A DNA stretch of 64,000 nucleotides from Bacillota bacterium. GTDB lineage: Bacteria; Bacillota; Clostridia; Christensenellales; Aristaeellaceae. Below, piece after piece: positions 16,746 through 25,456 of the stretch (the stretch's first letter is position 1; each line of letters begins with the position of its first letter). The stretch lies in contig JAEWYP010000067.1 of NCBI GenBank assembly GCA_023395615.1, positions 1 through 64,000 on the forward strand. Direction: 5' to 3'. Both the position numbers and the translations under genes were made by a program. The notes beneath the pieces were generated by a model, which was not told the origin of the DNA, searched no databases, and saw nothing but the letters and a program-made list of their open reading frames with translations.

Positions 16746-17918
16746 ATGAACAGAAAAAAGCAATGTATCGCCATGCTGCTGGCAGGCGGACAGGGGAGCC
16801 GGTTGGGGATTTTAACGGCGAATATGGCCAAGCCTGCTATCCCATACGGCGGAAAATATCGTATTATAGATTTTCCGTTGAGCAACTGCACCAACAGCGG
16901 TATTGATGTGGTGGGCGTGCTGACGCAGTATCAACCGCTGGAACTGAACGCTTATATCGGCAGCGGTTCCCCGTGGGACCTGGACCTGGCGCACGGTGGC
17001 GTTTATGTGCTGCCGCCTTTTGTGCGCGGCAAACAGGGCGAGTGGTACAGTGGCACGGCCAACGCGATCTACCAGAACATGGCGTTTATTGAGCAGTTCA
17101 GTCCTGAGTATGTGCTGATTCTGAGCGGCGACCATATTTATAAAATGGACTATAACGCTATGCTGCGTTCCCATATCGACAACAACGCGGACGTGACCAT
17201 CGCCGTACGCGAAGTGCCGTGGGAAGAAGCGCCCCGTTTCGGTATTATGAACACAGCGCCGGATAACGCGATTCTGGAGTTTGAGGAAAAACCCGCCAAA
17301 CCCAAGAACAACAAAGCAAGCATGGGCGTGTACATGTTTACGTGGGATAAACTACGCAAGTACCTGCAGGAGGACGCAACGCACCCCGGCAGCAGTAACG
17401 ACTTTGGGAAAAACATCATTCCCAATATGCTGGCGGACCAGCAAAGGATGTTCGCGTTCGACTTTGACGGATACTGGAAGGATGTCGGCACCATCGAAAG
17501 CCTGTGGGAAGCGAACATGGACCTGCTCAATACCCCCATGCCGATCGATCTGTATGATAAAAAGTGGCGTATCTATGGCCGCAACCCCGGCGAAACGCCG
17601 CATTATATTGCGGAAGGCGCGGTGGCGAAGTGCTGCCTGATTACCGAGGGCTGTGAGGTATACGGCCGCGTGGAGCACAGCGTGCTATTTTCCGGCGTGG
17701 AGGTGCGCGAAGGGGCCAGTGTTCTGGACAGCGTCGTGATGCCGAACGCGATCGTTGGCCGCGGGGCGGTGGTGCGCCGGGCAATTATCGCCGAAGGCGC
17801 GGAGATCGGTCCCGGAGCTGTGGTCGGGGAAGAAACCGGTGCGATTGCCGTTGTCGGTCAGAATGTGAAACTATCGGCCGGCGAAGTGGTCAAGGCCGGG
17901 GAACAGCGAGCCGAGTGA
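16746..17918 (+). CDS. glgC: Glucose-1-phosphate adenylyltransferase, catalytic subunit
   Basis: A 390-residue GlgC starting MNRKKQCIAMLLAGGQGSRL. The nucleotide-binding GGQGSRLG loop (residues 14-21) and KPAIPYGGKYRIIDF are intact, as are the sugar-binding EEKPAKPK segment and YWKDVGTIESLWEAN. It makes ADP-glucose from ATP and glucose-1-phosphate, the committed step of glycogen synthesis. A left-handed beta-helix forms the C-terminus (EGCEVYGRVEHSVLF). The ATG at 16746 is chosen by AAAAGGAG; glgD follows after 46 bases. Confidence 0.97.
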   Translation: MNRKKQCIAMLLAGGQGSRLGILTANMAKPAIPYGGKYRIIDFPLSNCTNSGIDVVGVLTQYQPLELNAYIGSGSPWDLDLAHGGVYVLPPFVRGKQGEWYSGTANAIYQNMAFIEQFSPEYVLILSGDHIYKMDYNAMLRSHIDNNADVTIAVREVPWEEAPRFGIMNTAPDNAILEFEEKPAKPKNNKASMGVYMFTWDKLRKYLQEDATHPGSSNDFGKNIIPNMLADQQRMFAFDFDGYWKDVGTIESLWEANMDLLNTPMPIDLYDKKWRIYGRNPGETPHYIAEGAVAKCCLITEGCEVYGRVEHSVLFSGVEVREGASVLDSVVMPNAIVGRGAVVRRAIIAEGAEIGPGAVVGEETGAIAVVGQNVKLSAGEVVKAGEQRAE

Positions 17919-17964
17919 ATCGCCGCCTTTGCAAACGGCAGAGTATAGGGGAGGGGTTTAGGCC

Positions 17965-19092
17965 ATGGCCATGAAAAATGTGCTGGGAATGATCTATACC
18001 GGCGAAAAGGATAGCTTCTTACGGGAATTAACGCTCCAGCGCGCAATTGCCGCTATGCCGGTAGCAGGCCGCTACCGTGTGATTGATTTTCTGGTCAGTA
18101 GCATGGTTAACAGCGGGATGAAGAACGTTGGCGTGATCATGCAGAAGAATTACCACAGCCTGATGGATCACCTGGGAAGCGGCAAGGAGTGGGACCTGCA
18201 CGGCAAGAACGACGGTCTGTATATCCTACCGCCGTTTCTGACACGTGAAAACGTGGGCGTCTACAGCGGCAGCCTTGACGCGATCCATTCCAACTTCGGC
18301 TATCTGCGCCGCAGCCGGCAGGAGTATGTACTGCTGTGCAACAGCATGATTATTTTCAATGCGGATTTTAACGATATGTTTGATGATTATCTTCACAATG
18401 GCGCGGATGTTTCCATCCTTTATACGAAGAATCCACAGATGCGCAGGCCGGAATACGGCATCTATTTTGATGTCGACGAGGCCGGGTTGATTACGGACGT
18501 AGAGATTGACCCCACCAAACCGAGGTATGAAAATACCTGCATGGAGGTATTCCTGTTACGGAAAGACCTGCTGGTGGAACTGGTAGACCGCGGGGCTGCC
18601 CACGGTTACCACGACCTGACACGCGACATCTTCCAGCGGATGATCCGCGATGCAGGGATGCGGGTGGCCGGGTATGAATACAAAGACGTGTGTTACCGGA
18701 TGGATAGCGTTCAAAGCTATTTTACGTTCAACCTTGATATGATAAATCCTGCGATGCGTCACGCACTCTTCAGCGATGATAAGCCCATCTATACCAAAGT
18801 GCGTGACGAAATGCCCGCCCGCCACCTGGATCATGCGCTGGTGAGCGATTCCATCATCGCGGATGGCTGCATTATCGACGGTACGGTGGAGCACAGCGTG
18901 CTGTTCCGCGGTGTGAAAATCGCGGCGGGGGCTAAGGTGAAGAACTGTATCATTATGCAGGATGGGCAAGTAGAGGAAGGCGTGCAGCTGGAGAACTGCA
19001 TTCTGGATAAACAGGCGGTCATCAAGCATGATGGGCGCCTGATCGGACCGCGTGCTTACCCGATCGTCATTTCCAAAAACATGACGGTCTGA
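17965..19092 (+). CDS. glgD: GlgD, non-catalytic-type subunit of ADP-glucose pyrophosphorylase
   Basis: A 375-residue GlgC homologue starting MAMKNVLGMIYTGEKDSFLR. The catalytic GGxGxRL loop is replaced by MIYTGEKDSFLRELT, which is the pattern of GlgD of Firmicutes. Elsewhere it keeps the fold, for example AGRYRVIDFLVSSMVNSGMKNV and YRMDSVQSYFTFNLDM. In studied relatives GlgD combines with GlgC and changes its activity and regulation. It lies between glgC and glgA in the same direction. I infer a hetero-oligomer with the protein encoded at 16746-17918. Confidence 0.94.
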   Translation: MAMKNVLGMIYTGEKDSFLRELTLQRAIAAMPVAGRYRVIDFLVSSMVNSGMKNVGVIMQKNYHSLMDHLGSGKEWDLHGKNDGLYILPPFLTRENVGVYSGSLDAIHSNFGYLRRSRQEYVLLCNSMIIFNADFNDMFDDYLHNGADVSILYTKNPQMRRPEYGIYFDVDEAGLITDVEIDPTKPRYENTCMEVFLLRKDLLVELVDRGAAHGYHDLTRDIFQRMIRDAGMRVAGYEYKDVCYRMDSVQSYFTFNLDMINPAMRHALFSDDKPIYTKVRDEMPARHLDHALVSDSIIADGCIIDGTVEHSVLFRGVKIAAGAKVKNCIIMQDGQVEEGVQLENCILDKQAVIKHDGRLIGPRAYPIVISKNMTV

Positions 19093-19154
19093 TCCGGGCT
19101 CCGGAACGAAAACGGCGGCCTCCCGAAGCGGGTATGGCCGGGCAAGGAGAAAGT

Positions 19155-20603
19155 ATGAAGATTCTTTTTACGGCAAGCGAATGCGTTCCCTTTATCAAAA
19201 CAGGAGGGCTGGCAGACGTGGTCGGCTCGCTGGCCCCCGTACTGGCGAAAATGGGGCACGATGTACGCGTAATGCTGCCTATGTATACCTCCATTGCGCA
19301 GGAATGGCAGCAGAAAATGCAATCTGTACTGAGCTTTGACGTACAGCTGGGCTGGCGCAGGCAGTATTGCGGCGTTCTGTCCTTAAAAAAAGATGGCGTT
19401 ACGTATTATTTTCTCGATAATAAGTACTATTTTGGCAGGCCCTATGTATATGGACTGGGTGGAGACGAGTATGAACGGTATGGTTTCTTCTGCCGCGCGG
19501 TGCTTAACGCCCTGCCACTGCTGGAATTTGATCCGGATATCCTGCATGCGCACGACTGGCAAAGCGGCATGGTGCCCGCGCTGCTGAAAATCCAGTATGC
19601 TCATTTGCCCTTCTATCAGCGGATTAAGAGTGTGTTTACGATTCATAACCTGCAATATCAGGGCATCTTTGGCATTCGCGAGGTACAGGATGTGCTGGGC
19701 CTGGGCGACGGGCTGTGGTCCAGCGACAAGCTGGAGTGTTATGGCTGCGCCAACTTCATGAAGGCGGGGCTGGTGTACAGCGACATCATCACGACCGTCA
19801 GCCCCAGTTATGCCGAAGAGATCACGACCGCTTATTACGGGGAGCGGTTGGACGGGCTGATCCGTGCCCGTAAAGATTCGCTGTATGGGGTTCTCAACGG
19901 AATCGATACGGAGGAGTACGACCCGGAACACGATTCGATGATCTTCCAAACCTACAGCCGGGACCACCTTGCAGGGAAAGCGGAAGACAAGCGCCGTCTG
20001 CAGGCCGAACTGGGGCTGGAAGAAAACCCGGAGATACCGCTGATCGGTATGGTGGGCCGTCTGACCAACCAGAAAGGCCTCGATCTGGTGGACGGCGTGC
20101 TGGGTGACATGATGAATGAGCGGATGCAGTTGGCAGTGCTCGGAATGGGCGACGCGCGATACACCAACCTGTTCAGCTGGGCGGAAGGGCAATATCGCGG
20201 CAGGCTATCGGCCCGGTTTGCCATGGACCCTGTGCTGGCGCACAAGTTGTATGCCGGGGCGGATTTCTTCCTGATGCCGTCGCTGTTTGAACCGTGCGGA
20301 TTAAGCCAGTTAATCGCCATGCGGTACGGCACGATCCCAATCGTGCGGGAAACAGGCGGTCTGCGCGATACGGTGTTGAGCTACAATGAGTACAGCCACG
20401 ACGGAAACGGCTTCACATTCCTCAATTACAATGCGCACGACATGCTGGCGGTAATCCAGCGCGCACTGTATTACTACGAGAATGACAAGACAGTTCTGGC
20501 CACCCTGCAACAGCGTGGCATGGAGGGCGATTACAGCTGGACCCACAGCGCCCGTGACTATGTCGCAATTTACGAGAAACTGACGGATGCCGCCAAAGCG
20601 TAA
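19155..20603 (+). CDS. glgA: Glycogen synthase (ADP-glucose type)
   Basis: A 482-residue GT5 enzyme starting MKILFTASECVPFIKTGGLA. The ADP-glucose-binding KTGGLADVVGSL is at residues 15-26. GMVGRLTNQKGLDLV and SLFEPCGLSQLIAMRYGT of the C-terminal Rossmann domain are conserved. It elongates alpha-1,4-glucan chains from ADP-glucose. The ATG at 19155 follows CAAGGAGAAAG; an in-frame ATG 21 bases earlier lies before the RBS and is rejected. It ends the glg operon. No glycogen phosphorylase is in the window, so degradation is encoded elsewhere. Confidence 0.97.
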   Translation: MKILFTASECVPFIKTGGLADVVGSLAPVLAKMGHDVRVMLPMYTSIAQEWQQKMQSVLSFDVQLGWRRQYCGVLSLKKDGVTYYFLDNKYYFGRPYVYGLGGDEYERYGFFCRAVLNALPLLEFDPDILHAHDWQSGMVPALLKIQYAHLPFYQRIKSVFTIHNLQYQGIFGIREVQDVLGLGDGLWSSDKLECYGCANFMKAGLVYSDIITTVSPSYAEEITTAYYGERLDGLIRARKDSLYGVLNGIDTEEYDPEHDSMIFQTYSRDHLAGKAEDKRRLQAELGLEENPEIPLIGMVGRLTNQKGLDLVDGVLGDMMNERMQLAVLGMGDARYTNLFSWAEGQYRGRLSARFAMDPVLAHKLYAGADFFLMPSLFEPCGLSQLIAMRYGTIPIVRETGGLRDTVLSYNEYSHDGNGFTFLNYNAHDMLAVIQRALYYYENDKTVLATLQQRGMEGDYSWTHSARDYVAIYEKLTDAAKA

Positions 20604-20613
20604 ACGAAAGTAA

Positions 20614-20664
20614 ACAAACAGCCGACAAGCCTGGTGGATTTTCCCGGCTGTCGGCTGTTTGTTA
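20614..20664. terminator. Terminator between convergent glgA and bioY
   Basis: AACAAACAGCCGAC and GTCGGCTGTTTGTT form a perfect stem around a 22-base loop, with T-rich ends in both directions. Confidence 0.85.
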
Positions 20665-20669
20665 CCTGT

Positions 20670-21227
20670 TTATCGAAACGCTTTTACCCGCTTGGGCAAC
20701 GTTCTTACCATAAAGATAGCCAGCGCGGTCTTTGCGGCTTCGGGGAGTAAGAAGGGGAACACGCACCAGCCGAGCGCCGTTGCAAGGCCGACCGGGCCGG
20801 TGGTATTGGCATATACAACCATAAACCAGGCAGTGCCAAAGGCGTAGGAGATAAACAACCCCAGCAGCATCCCAACGATGCGCACCCAGGGTTTTTCACC
20901 CAATAGCGAGGTCAGTAGCCAGTACCCCAGCGCGGCAAAGAGGAAACCGAGCAGATAGCCGCCTGTGGTGCCTAACAAAACACCTAAACCGCCGCGAAAA
21001 CCCGAGAAAACAGGGATGCCAATGGCGCCAAGCAACAGGTACACGATAATGACCAGCGTCGCGCGCCTGCCCCCGAGCAGGCCAAGCGCGCAGAGCACCC
21101 CGAAAGTCTGCAGGGTGAAGGGCACGGTGGAAGGGATTGAGATCCAGGCGCATACGGCGATCAGTACGGCAAAGAGAGCAATATAAACCATATCGACGGT
21201 AGATAATTTCGTGTTCGCAGAGGACAT
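20670..21227 (-). CDS. bioY: BioY-family biotin transporter substrate-binding membrane protein
   Basis: A 185-residue hydrophobic protein with about six membrane helices. Hallmarks are IPSTVPFTLQTFGVLCALGLLGGRRA near residues 30-55 (quoted part: VPFTLQTFGVLCALGLLGGR) and FRGGLGVLLGTTGGYLLGF, the biotin-binding signature. BioY is the S-component of biotin ECF transporters or acts alone. No ecfA or ecfT gene is adjacent, so a shared energising module elsewhere is likely. Regulation by BirA is expected from known biology, but a clean BirA palindrome was not found. Confidence 0.93.
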   Translation of the reverse strand: MSSANTKLSTVDMVYIALFAVLIAVCAWISIPSTVPFTLQTFGVLCALGLLGGRRATLVIIVYLLLGAIGIPVFSGFRGGLGVLLGTTGGYLLGFLFAALGYWLLTSLLGEKPWVRIVGMLLGLFISYAFGTAWFMVVYANTTGPVGLATALGWCVFPFLLPEAAKTALAIFMVRTLPKRVKAFR

Positions 21228-21269
21228 TTCGCATCCATCCTTAAATCATGCTTTTTCGGGCTGTGAGGA

Positions 21270-21298
21270 ATGATAACAAAGAACAACCAAAATGTCAA
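21270..21298 (-). promoter_or_regulatory. Promoter of bioY
   Basis: On the minus strand, TTGACA (21293-21298), 17 bases, and TATCAT (21270-21275). The gene starts 43 bases downstream. GGTTG is repeated at an 11-base interval across the -35 region. Confidence 0.75.
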
Positions 21299-21370
21299 CC
21301 AAAAATTTAATAATGGGTGACAATAAAAATATCTTCCCCGATTCCCTTGCTTTCCTTGCGAGGAAGAGTA

Positions 21371-21379
21371 TGGTATGAT
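21371..21379 (+). promoter_or_regulatory. Extended -10 promoter of the MFS transporter gene
   Basis: TGGTATGAT combines the TGn extension with a TATGAT -10 box. No good -35 box lies 16-18 bases upstream. Confidence 0.5.
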
Positions 21380-21486
21380 ACACAGGATACGGCACAACAC
21401 CGAACAAAGAATGCCGCGACGGGGAAACATCGTCTCCGACCCGGGCGCGGCGACGTTTGGCGTGTGTTAAGGCAAGGGGAAATGAT

Positions 21487-22713
21487 ATGTCAGTTCGTAC
21501 CAACTACACCCACACGCTCTATGCAAGCTATTTAGGGTATGTTACGCAGGCCATTGTGAACAATTTCGCGCCTCTGCTGTTTTTAACGTTTCAACGTCAG
21601 CTTGGGGTGCCGCTGGAACAAATTACACTGCTGGTGAGTTATAATTTTGCGGTACAGTTGCTGGTGGATGCGGTATCCACGAAGGTAGTGGATCGGCTGG
21701 GATATCGTTCCTGTATCGTGGCGGCGCATCTCCTGTCCGGCGTGGGTCTGGCGGGGTTGGGGATTCTTCCGCAGGTGCTTCCCGTGCCGTTTATCGGTCT
21801 GCTGATTGCGGTTACGCTGTACGCTATCGGCGGCGGGCTGATTGAGGTGCTGGTCAGCCCCATTGTGGAAGCCTGCCCGACCAGCCAGAAGGAAGCGGCC
21901 ATGAGCCTGCTGCATTCCTTTTACTGCTGGGGGCACATGTTTGTGGTGCTGGCGAGCACGGCGTTTTTTGCGCTGTTCGGGGTTGCACGCTGGTCGATCA
22001 TCGCCTGCCTGTGGGCGTTGCTGCCGTTGGGGAACGCTGTGTACTTCCATTTCGTACCGATTCGCAGCCTTACGGAGGAACGGGGCGGCACGGGTGTGCG
22101 CTCGCTATTGAAGAACCGTATGTTTTGGGTGTTCGCGCTGCTGATGGTATGCGCAGGCGCCAGCGAACAGGGCATGAGCCAGTGGGCGTCCGCCTTTGCG
22201 GAATCCGGCCTTGGGGTGAGCAAAACGGTAGGTGACCTGGCGGGCCCCTGCCTGTTTGCGGGAATGATGGGACTGTCGCGCGTACTGTATGCCCATCACA
22301 GTGAACGGATCGCTCTGCCGAGGGTGATGGCAGTATGCGCGGTACTATGCGCGGGCGGGTACCTGCTGGCTGCTTTTTCGCCGCTTCCGGGTTTGAGTCT
22401 GGCTGGCTGCGCTGTAGTTGGGTTTTCGGTCGGCATCTTCTGGCCGGGCACGTTCAGCTTGTCTGCGCTTGGTCTGCCAGCGGGGGGAACAGCGATGTTT
22501 GCGTTGCTGGCGTTGGCGGGTGACCTGGGATGTGCCGGGGGACCTGCTGTGGTCGGGTTTGCGGCGAACGCGGCCGGCGGAGCGTTGAAAGCTGCGCTGC
22601 CTGCCGCGCTCATCTTTCCGGTGCTGCTGCTGGCGGGGCTTTGGCTGCGCCGACGCCTGCAACCCGTGCGGGAACGCGAGATTAACGATACGCTGAAAAC
22701 ACAGGTGATGTAA
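21487..22713 (+). CDS. MFS transporter
   Basis: A 408-residue protein with about twelve membrane helices starting MSVRTNYTHTLYASYLGYVT. The N-terminal half has the loop motif VDRLGYRSCIVAA between helices 2 and 3, close to the MFS motif A. The pattern VLVSPIVEACPTSQKEAAMS resembles sugar-type MFS proteins related to FucP. The substrate cannot be predicted. The ATG at 21487 follows AAGGGGAAATG. A 22-base gap separates it from the AEC transporter gene, suggesting one operon of four genes ending with tlyA. Confidence 0.85.
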   Translation: MSVRTNYTHTLYASYLGYVTQAIVNNFAPLLFLTFQRQLGVPLEQITLLVSYNFAVQLLVDAVSTKVVDRLGYRSCIVAAHLLSGVGLAGLGILPQVLPVPFIGLLIAVTLYAIGGGLIEVLVSPIVEACPTSQKEAAMSLLHSFYCWGHMFVVLASTAFFALFGVARWSIIACLWALLPLGNAVYFHFVPIRSLTEERGGTGVRSLLKNRMFWVFALLMVCAGASEQGMSQWASAFAESGLGVSKTVGDLAGPCLFAGMMGLSRVLYAHHSERIALPRVMAVCAVLCAGGYLLAAFSPLPGLSLAGCAVVGFSVGIFWPGTFSLSALGLPAGGTAMFALLALAGDLGCAGGPAVVGFAANAAGGALKAALPAALIFPVLLLAGLWLRRRLQPVREREINDTLKTQVM

Positions 22714-22735
22714 ACACGCCAGGGAGGGAAAGCGC

Positions 22736-23665
22736 TTGATCTCCTCAATTCTTCGCATGGTGTTGCCCGTGCTGGTCACCTTTGGTCTGGGCTGGTTCTG
22801 CAACCGAAGGAAGATTTTCAACGGGGATGGGTTAATTGGCCTGAAATCTGTGGTAGGCAATATCACCCTGCCTGCGGTGCTTCTGAACGCTTTTCTGACC
22901 GCCGATTATAACGGAGAAATTCTGCTGACGTTCACTGTGGTGTTTTTTGCCTGTGGGCTTGGGTTGCTGGCCGGGTTTGCGCTTCGGCGATGGATGGCGC
23001 CTTATGGACGGTTTTTTCCGTTCCTGACCACAAACTTTGAGGGCGGTATGCTGGGATATGCACTGTTTGGTTTGCTGTATGCCGGGCAGACTCACGTTTT
23101 CGCCACGGTGGATATCGGGCAGACAACATTTGCTTTTACTGTTTTCCTTACTGTTTTAAGAGCAACCGGCGGGCAGATGATGACAAAGAAAGAAGTACTT
23201 TGGCAACAGGCGAAAAATCCCGTGCTGATCGCGATTGTGCTTGGCGTGGCGCTGGGAGTGTCCGGCGTGGGGCGATGGCTGCAAACCACCTCCGCCTGGC
23301 CTGCCTTAAGCAGCCTGATCACTTTTATCGCCGCGCCCACGTCGGCCCTGATTCTGATCATTGTGGGCTATCAGCTGAGCTTCCGCAGAGAACTGATGGT
23401 ACCAGTGCTGAAAACCGTGGGGCTTCGTCTGCTGGTGATGGCTGCCCTGCTTGGCTTTACGGCGCTTTGCGTATTCAGTTTCGTGCCCTTTGACAAGCCG
23501 CTCTTTGTAGCAATGCTGCTGGCGTACAGCTTGCCCGCACCGTTTATCATTCCGCTGTATGCGAACGCGGCGGAGGACGGGGAGTATATTTCGACCACAC
23601 TGTCTGTACAGACGCTTGTTTCCATTGCCCTGTTTGCAGGCATAGCGATCTACACGTTAGGATGA
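22736..23665 (+). CDS. AEC-family (auxin efflux carrier type) transporter
   Basis: A 309-residue membrane protein with about ten helices; start codon TTG at 22736, preceded by GGGAGGGAAAGCGC. The opening ISSILRMVLPVLVTFGLGWF and the late stretch AMLLAYSLPAPFIIPLYANA (residues about 259-278) fit the AEC permease family, which in bacteria moves malate, other organic acids or amino acids. An N-terminal broken-helix NITLPAVLLNAFL is conserved. The substrate is unknown. Confidence 0.86.
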   Translation: MISSILRMVLPVLVTFGLGWFCNRRKIFNGDGLIGLKSVVGNITLPAVLLNAFLTADYNGEILLTFTVVFFACGLGLLAGFALRRWMAPYGRFFPFLTTNFEGGMLGYALFGLLYAGQTHVFATVDIGQTTFAFTVFLTVLRATGGQMMTKKEVLWQQAKNPVLIAIVLGVALGVSGVGRWLQTTSAWPALSSLITFIAAPTSALILIIVGYQLSFRRELMVPVLKTVGLRLLVMAALLGFTALCVFSFVPFDKPLFVAMLLAYSLPAPFIIPLYANAAEDGEYISTTLSVQTLVSIALFAGIAIYTLG

Positions 23666-23689
23666 TAATACCGGAAGGAGACGATTCCT

Positions 23690-24475
23690 GTGATCTGGAA
23701 CAACTTTCATTTCTTCAGCAAGGTGCTGGATATTCAAACAGAGGCGTATGTGCTGCTGCCGGAGTATCCGGATATACAGCAACTGCACGGCGAACCACTG
23801 CCCACACTGTACCTGCTGCATGGGCTAAGCGATGATTACACCGGCTGGATGCGCTGGACCCGTATCGAGGCTTATGCGCGCAAGTATGCGCTGGCAATCG
23901 TGATGCCCGCGGTAAACCGCTCCTTCTATACGGATATGGCGCACGGCGCGAAGTATTGGACCTTTATCAGCGAGGAATTACCGGCGATCATGGAAACGTA
24001 CTTTCCGCTGAGCACGCAACGGGAAGGTCGTTTTGCCGCGGGGCTGTCCATGGGCGGCTACGGCGCAATGAAGCTGGGTCTTGCCAGGCCGGAGCGTTAC
24101 GCGGCGGTTGCCGCGCTTTCCGCTCCGCTGATGATGCAGGAAATTTACGGGAAGCCGTTCAATCTCCATGAGGAATGGGACCGGGAGATGGACGCGGTTT
24201 TTGGGGATGAAGCGTCTTTTCGCGCGAGAAACGGCGATTTGACACTGTTGGCGGATCGCCTGGATCCGAAGGATGCGCCGCATATCTATGCTGCCTGTGG
24301 AACCGCGGACTTTCTGTTCGAGGCAAACGAAGCATTCATGGAAAAATATGCCAAGAAATTGAATATCCATTATGAAACTAAACCGGAGGCTTCCCACACC
24401 TGGGATTTCTGGGATGAACAGATTCAAAAGGTGCTGGAATGGCTGCCTCTGCAAAAGCTGGAGAACGTCTGGTGA
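23690..24475 (+). CDS. Esterase of the alpha/beta-hydrolase fold (esterase D type)
   Basis: A 261-residue cytoplasmic hydrolase beginning with GTG at 23690 after GGAAGGAG. The nucleophile elbow is GLSMGGYGAMKLG (Ser near residue 118). The oxyanion region YLLHGLSDDYTGW and the late His in ASHTWDFWDEQI complete the triad. Similar proteins are called tributyrin esterase or S-formylglutathione hydrolase-like. The 4-base overlap with tlyA suggests translational coupling. The physiological substrate is not known. Confidence 0.86.
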   Translation: MIWNNFHFFSKVLDIQTEAYVLLPEYPDIQQLHGEPLPTLYLLHGLSDDYTGWMRWTRIEAYARKYALAIVMPAVNRSFYTDMAHGAKYWTFISEELPAIMETYFPLSTQREGRFAAGLSMGGYGAMKLGLARPERYAAVAALSAPLMMQEIYGKPFNLHEEWDREMDAVFGDEASFRARNGDLTLLADRLDPKDAPHIYAACGTADFLFEANEAFMEKYAKKLNIHYETKPEASHTWDFWDEQIQKVLEWLPLQKLENVW

Positions 24476-25296
24476 GTAAGCGGGTAAAGGCGATCGATCG
24501 CCTGATCAGGGAAGGATACTTTCAAACACCGCAGCAGGCGTTACCCTACCTGATGGGCGGGGCGGTTACCTGCGGCGGACGCTCTGTGCGCAACGGCGGG
24601 CAGCTGGTTGTGCTGGAAGAGCCTATGGCGGTACGCGGCCTGAACGAACGGTATGTCGGCAAGGGCGGATATAAACTGGAAGGCGCGCTGGAGGACTTTG
24701 GCATCGCAGTGGAAGGCCGTGTGTGTATCGATGCGGGCGCCTGCACCGGCGGATTTACGGATTGTCTTGTGCAGCGCGGCGCGGCGCGCGTATACGCGGT
24801 AGAAGTTGGATACGGCCAGTTGGCGGGCAGCCTGGCGCAAAACCCGGCGGTTGTCAATCTGGAAAAAACCAATCTGGGCGACGAAACACTGCTTTCGCTG
24901 GACCCCGTTCCGACGCTTGGAACTGTGGATTTAAGTTACCTGTCGCTTGAGAAAGCGGTGCCGTTGTACCGTGAGATTCAACGAGGGCAGGGCGAACTGA
25001 TCTGTCTGGTGAAACCGTTGTTTGAAACGGAGAGCGCCGAAGCCCGCCGAACCGGTGAACTGCCGGACGATGAATATGCGTCGATCCTGCATCGGTTGAC
25101 GGATACGCTGAACGCACAGCCCGGCACAGTGGTGACCGGCGTAACCCACAGCCATGTAACCGGCAATAACGGCACGCGGGAGTTTTTTTTACACGTCGTT
25201 TTCGGCGCCGCCGCCGCGCCAGACCTGTATACTGCGGCCGAAGAAGCGACAGTGCGCGCGCTGGCGGTGGAACGATACCATAAAGAGCGCGCCTGA
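24472..25296 (+). CDS. tlyA: TlyA-family rRNA 2'-O-methyltransferase
   Basis: A 274-residue protein with GTG start at 24472, overlapping the esterase stop by GTGA. An S4 RNA-binding domain begins (M)SKRVKAIDRLIREGYF (residues 1-60), followed by an FtsJ-type methyltransferase domain with SAM motif DAGACTGGFTDCL (about 83-95). Relatives methylate cytidines in 16S and 23S rRNA. The longer frame starting 33 bases upstream has no S4 similarity in its extension. GGAG lies 9 bases before the GTG. Confidence 0.92.
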   Translation: MSKRVKAIDRLIREGYFQTPQQALPYLMGGAVTCGGRSVRNGGQLVVLEEPMAVRGLNERYVGKGGYKLEGALEDFGIAVEGRVCIDAGACTGGFTDCLVQRGAARVYAVEVGYGQLAGSLAQNPAVVNLEKTNLGDETLLSLDPVPTLGTVDLSYLSLEKAVPLYREIQRGQGELICLVKPLFETESAEARRTGELPDDEYASILHRLTDTLNAQPGTVVTGVTHSHVTGNNGTREFFLHVVFGAAAAPDLYTAAEEATVRALAVERYHKERA

Positions 25297-25456
25297 TTAC
25301 GCGACGGGAAGAAATGAATATGGGTTTACGTTGATATGGTAGAGCGGTCTGGCAGATAAAAAGCGGGGGATTGGGAGAGAGATACCCCCCCTCTGGAGAT
25401 ACCGGTTGCCGAATCGCCGATCAACAGAGCCTTGATGGCAATGCCGAAAGGATCGG

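Noticed and set aside
21241..21300. BirA operator upstream of bioY
   Set aside because: Only scattered GGTTG-like half-sites are seen; no two-fold symmetric TGTTAAC-type pair was found.
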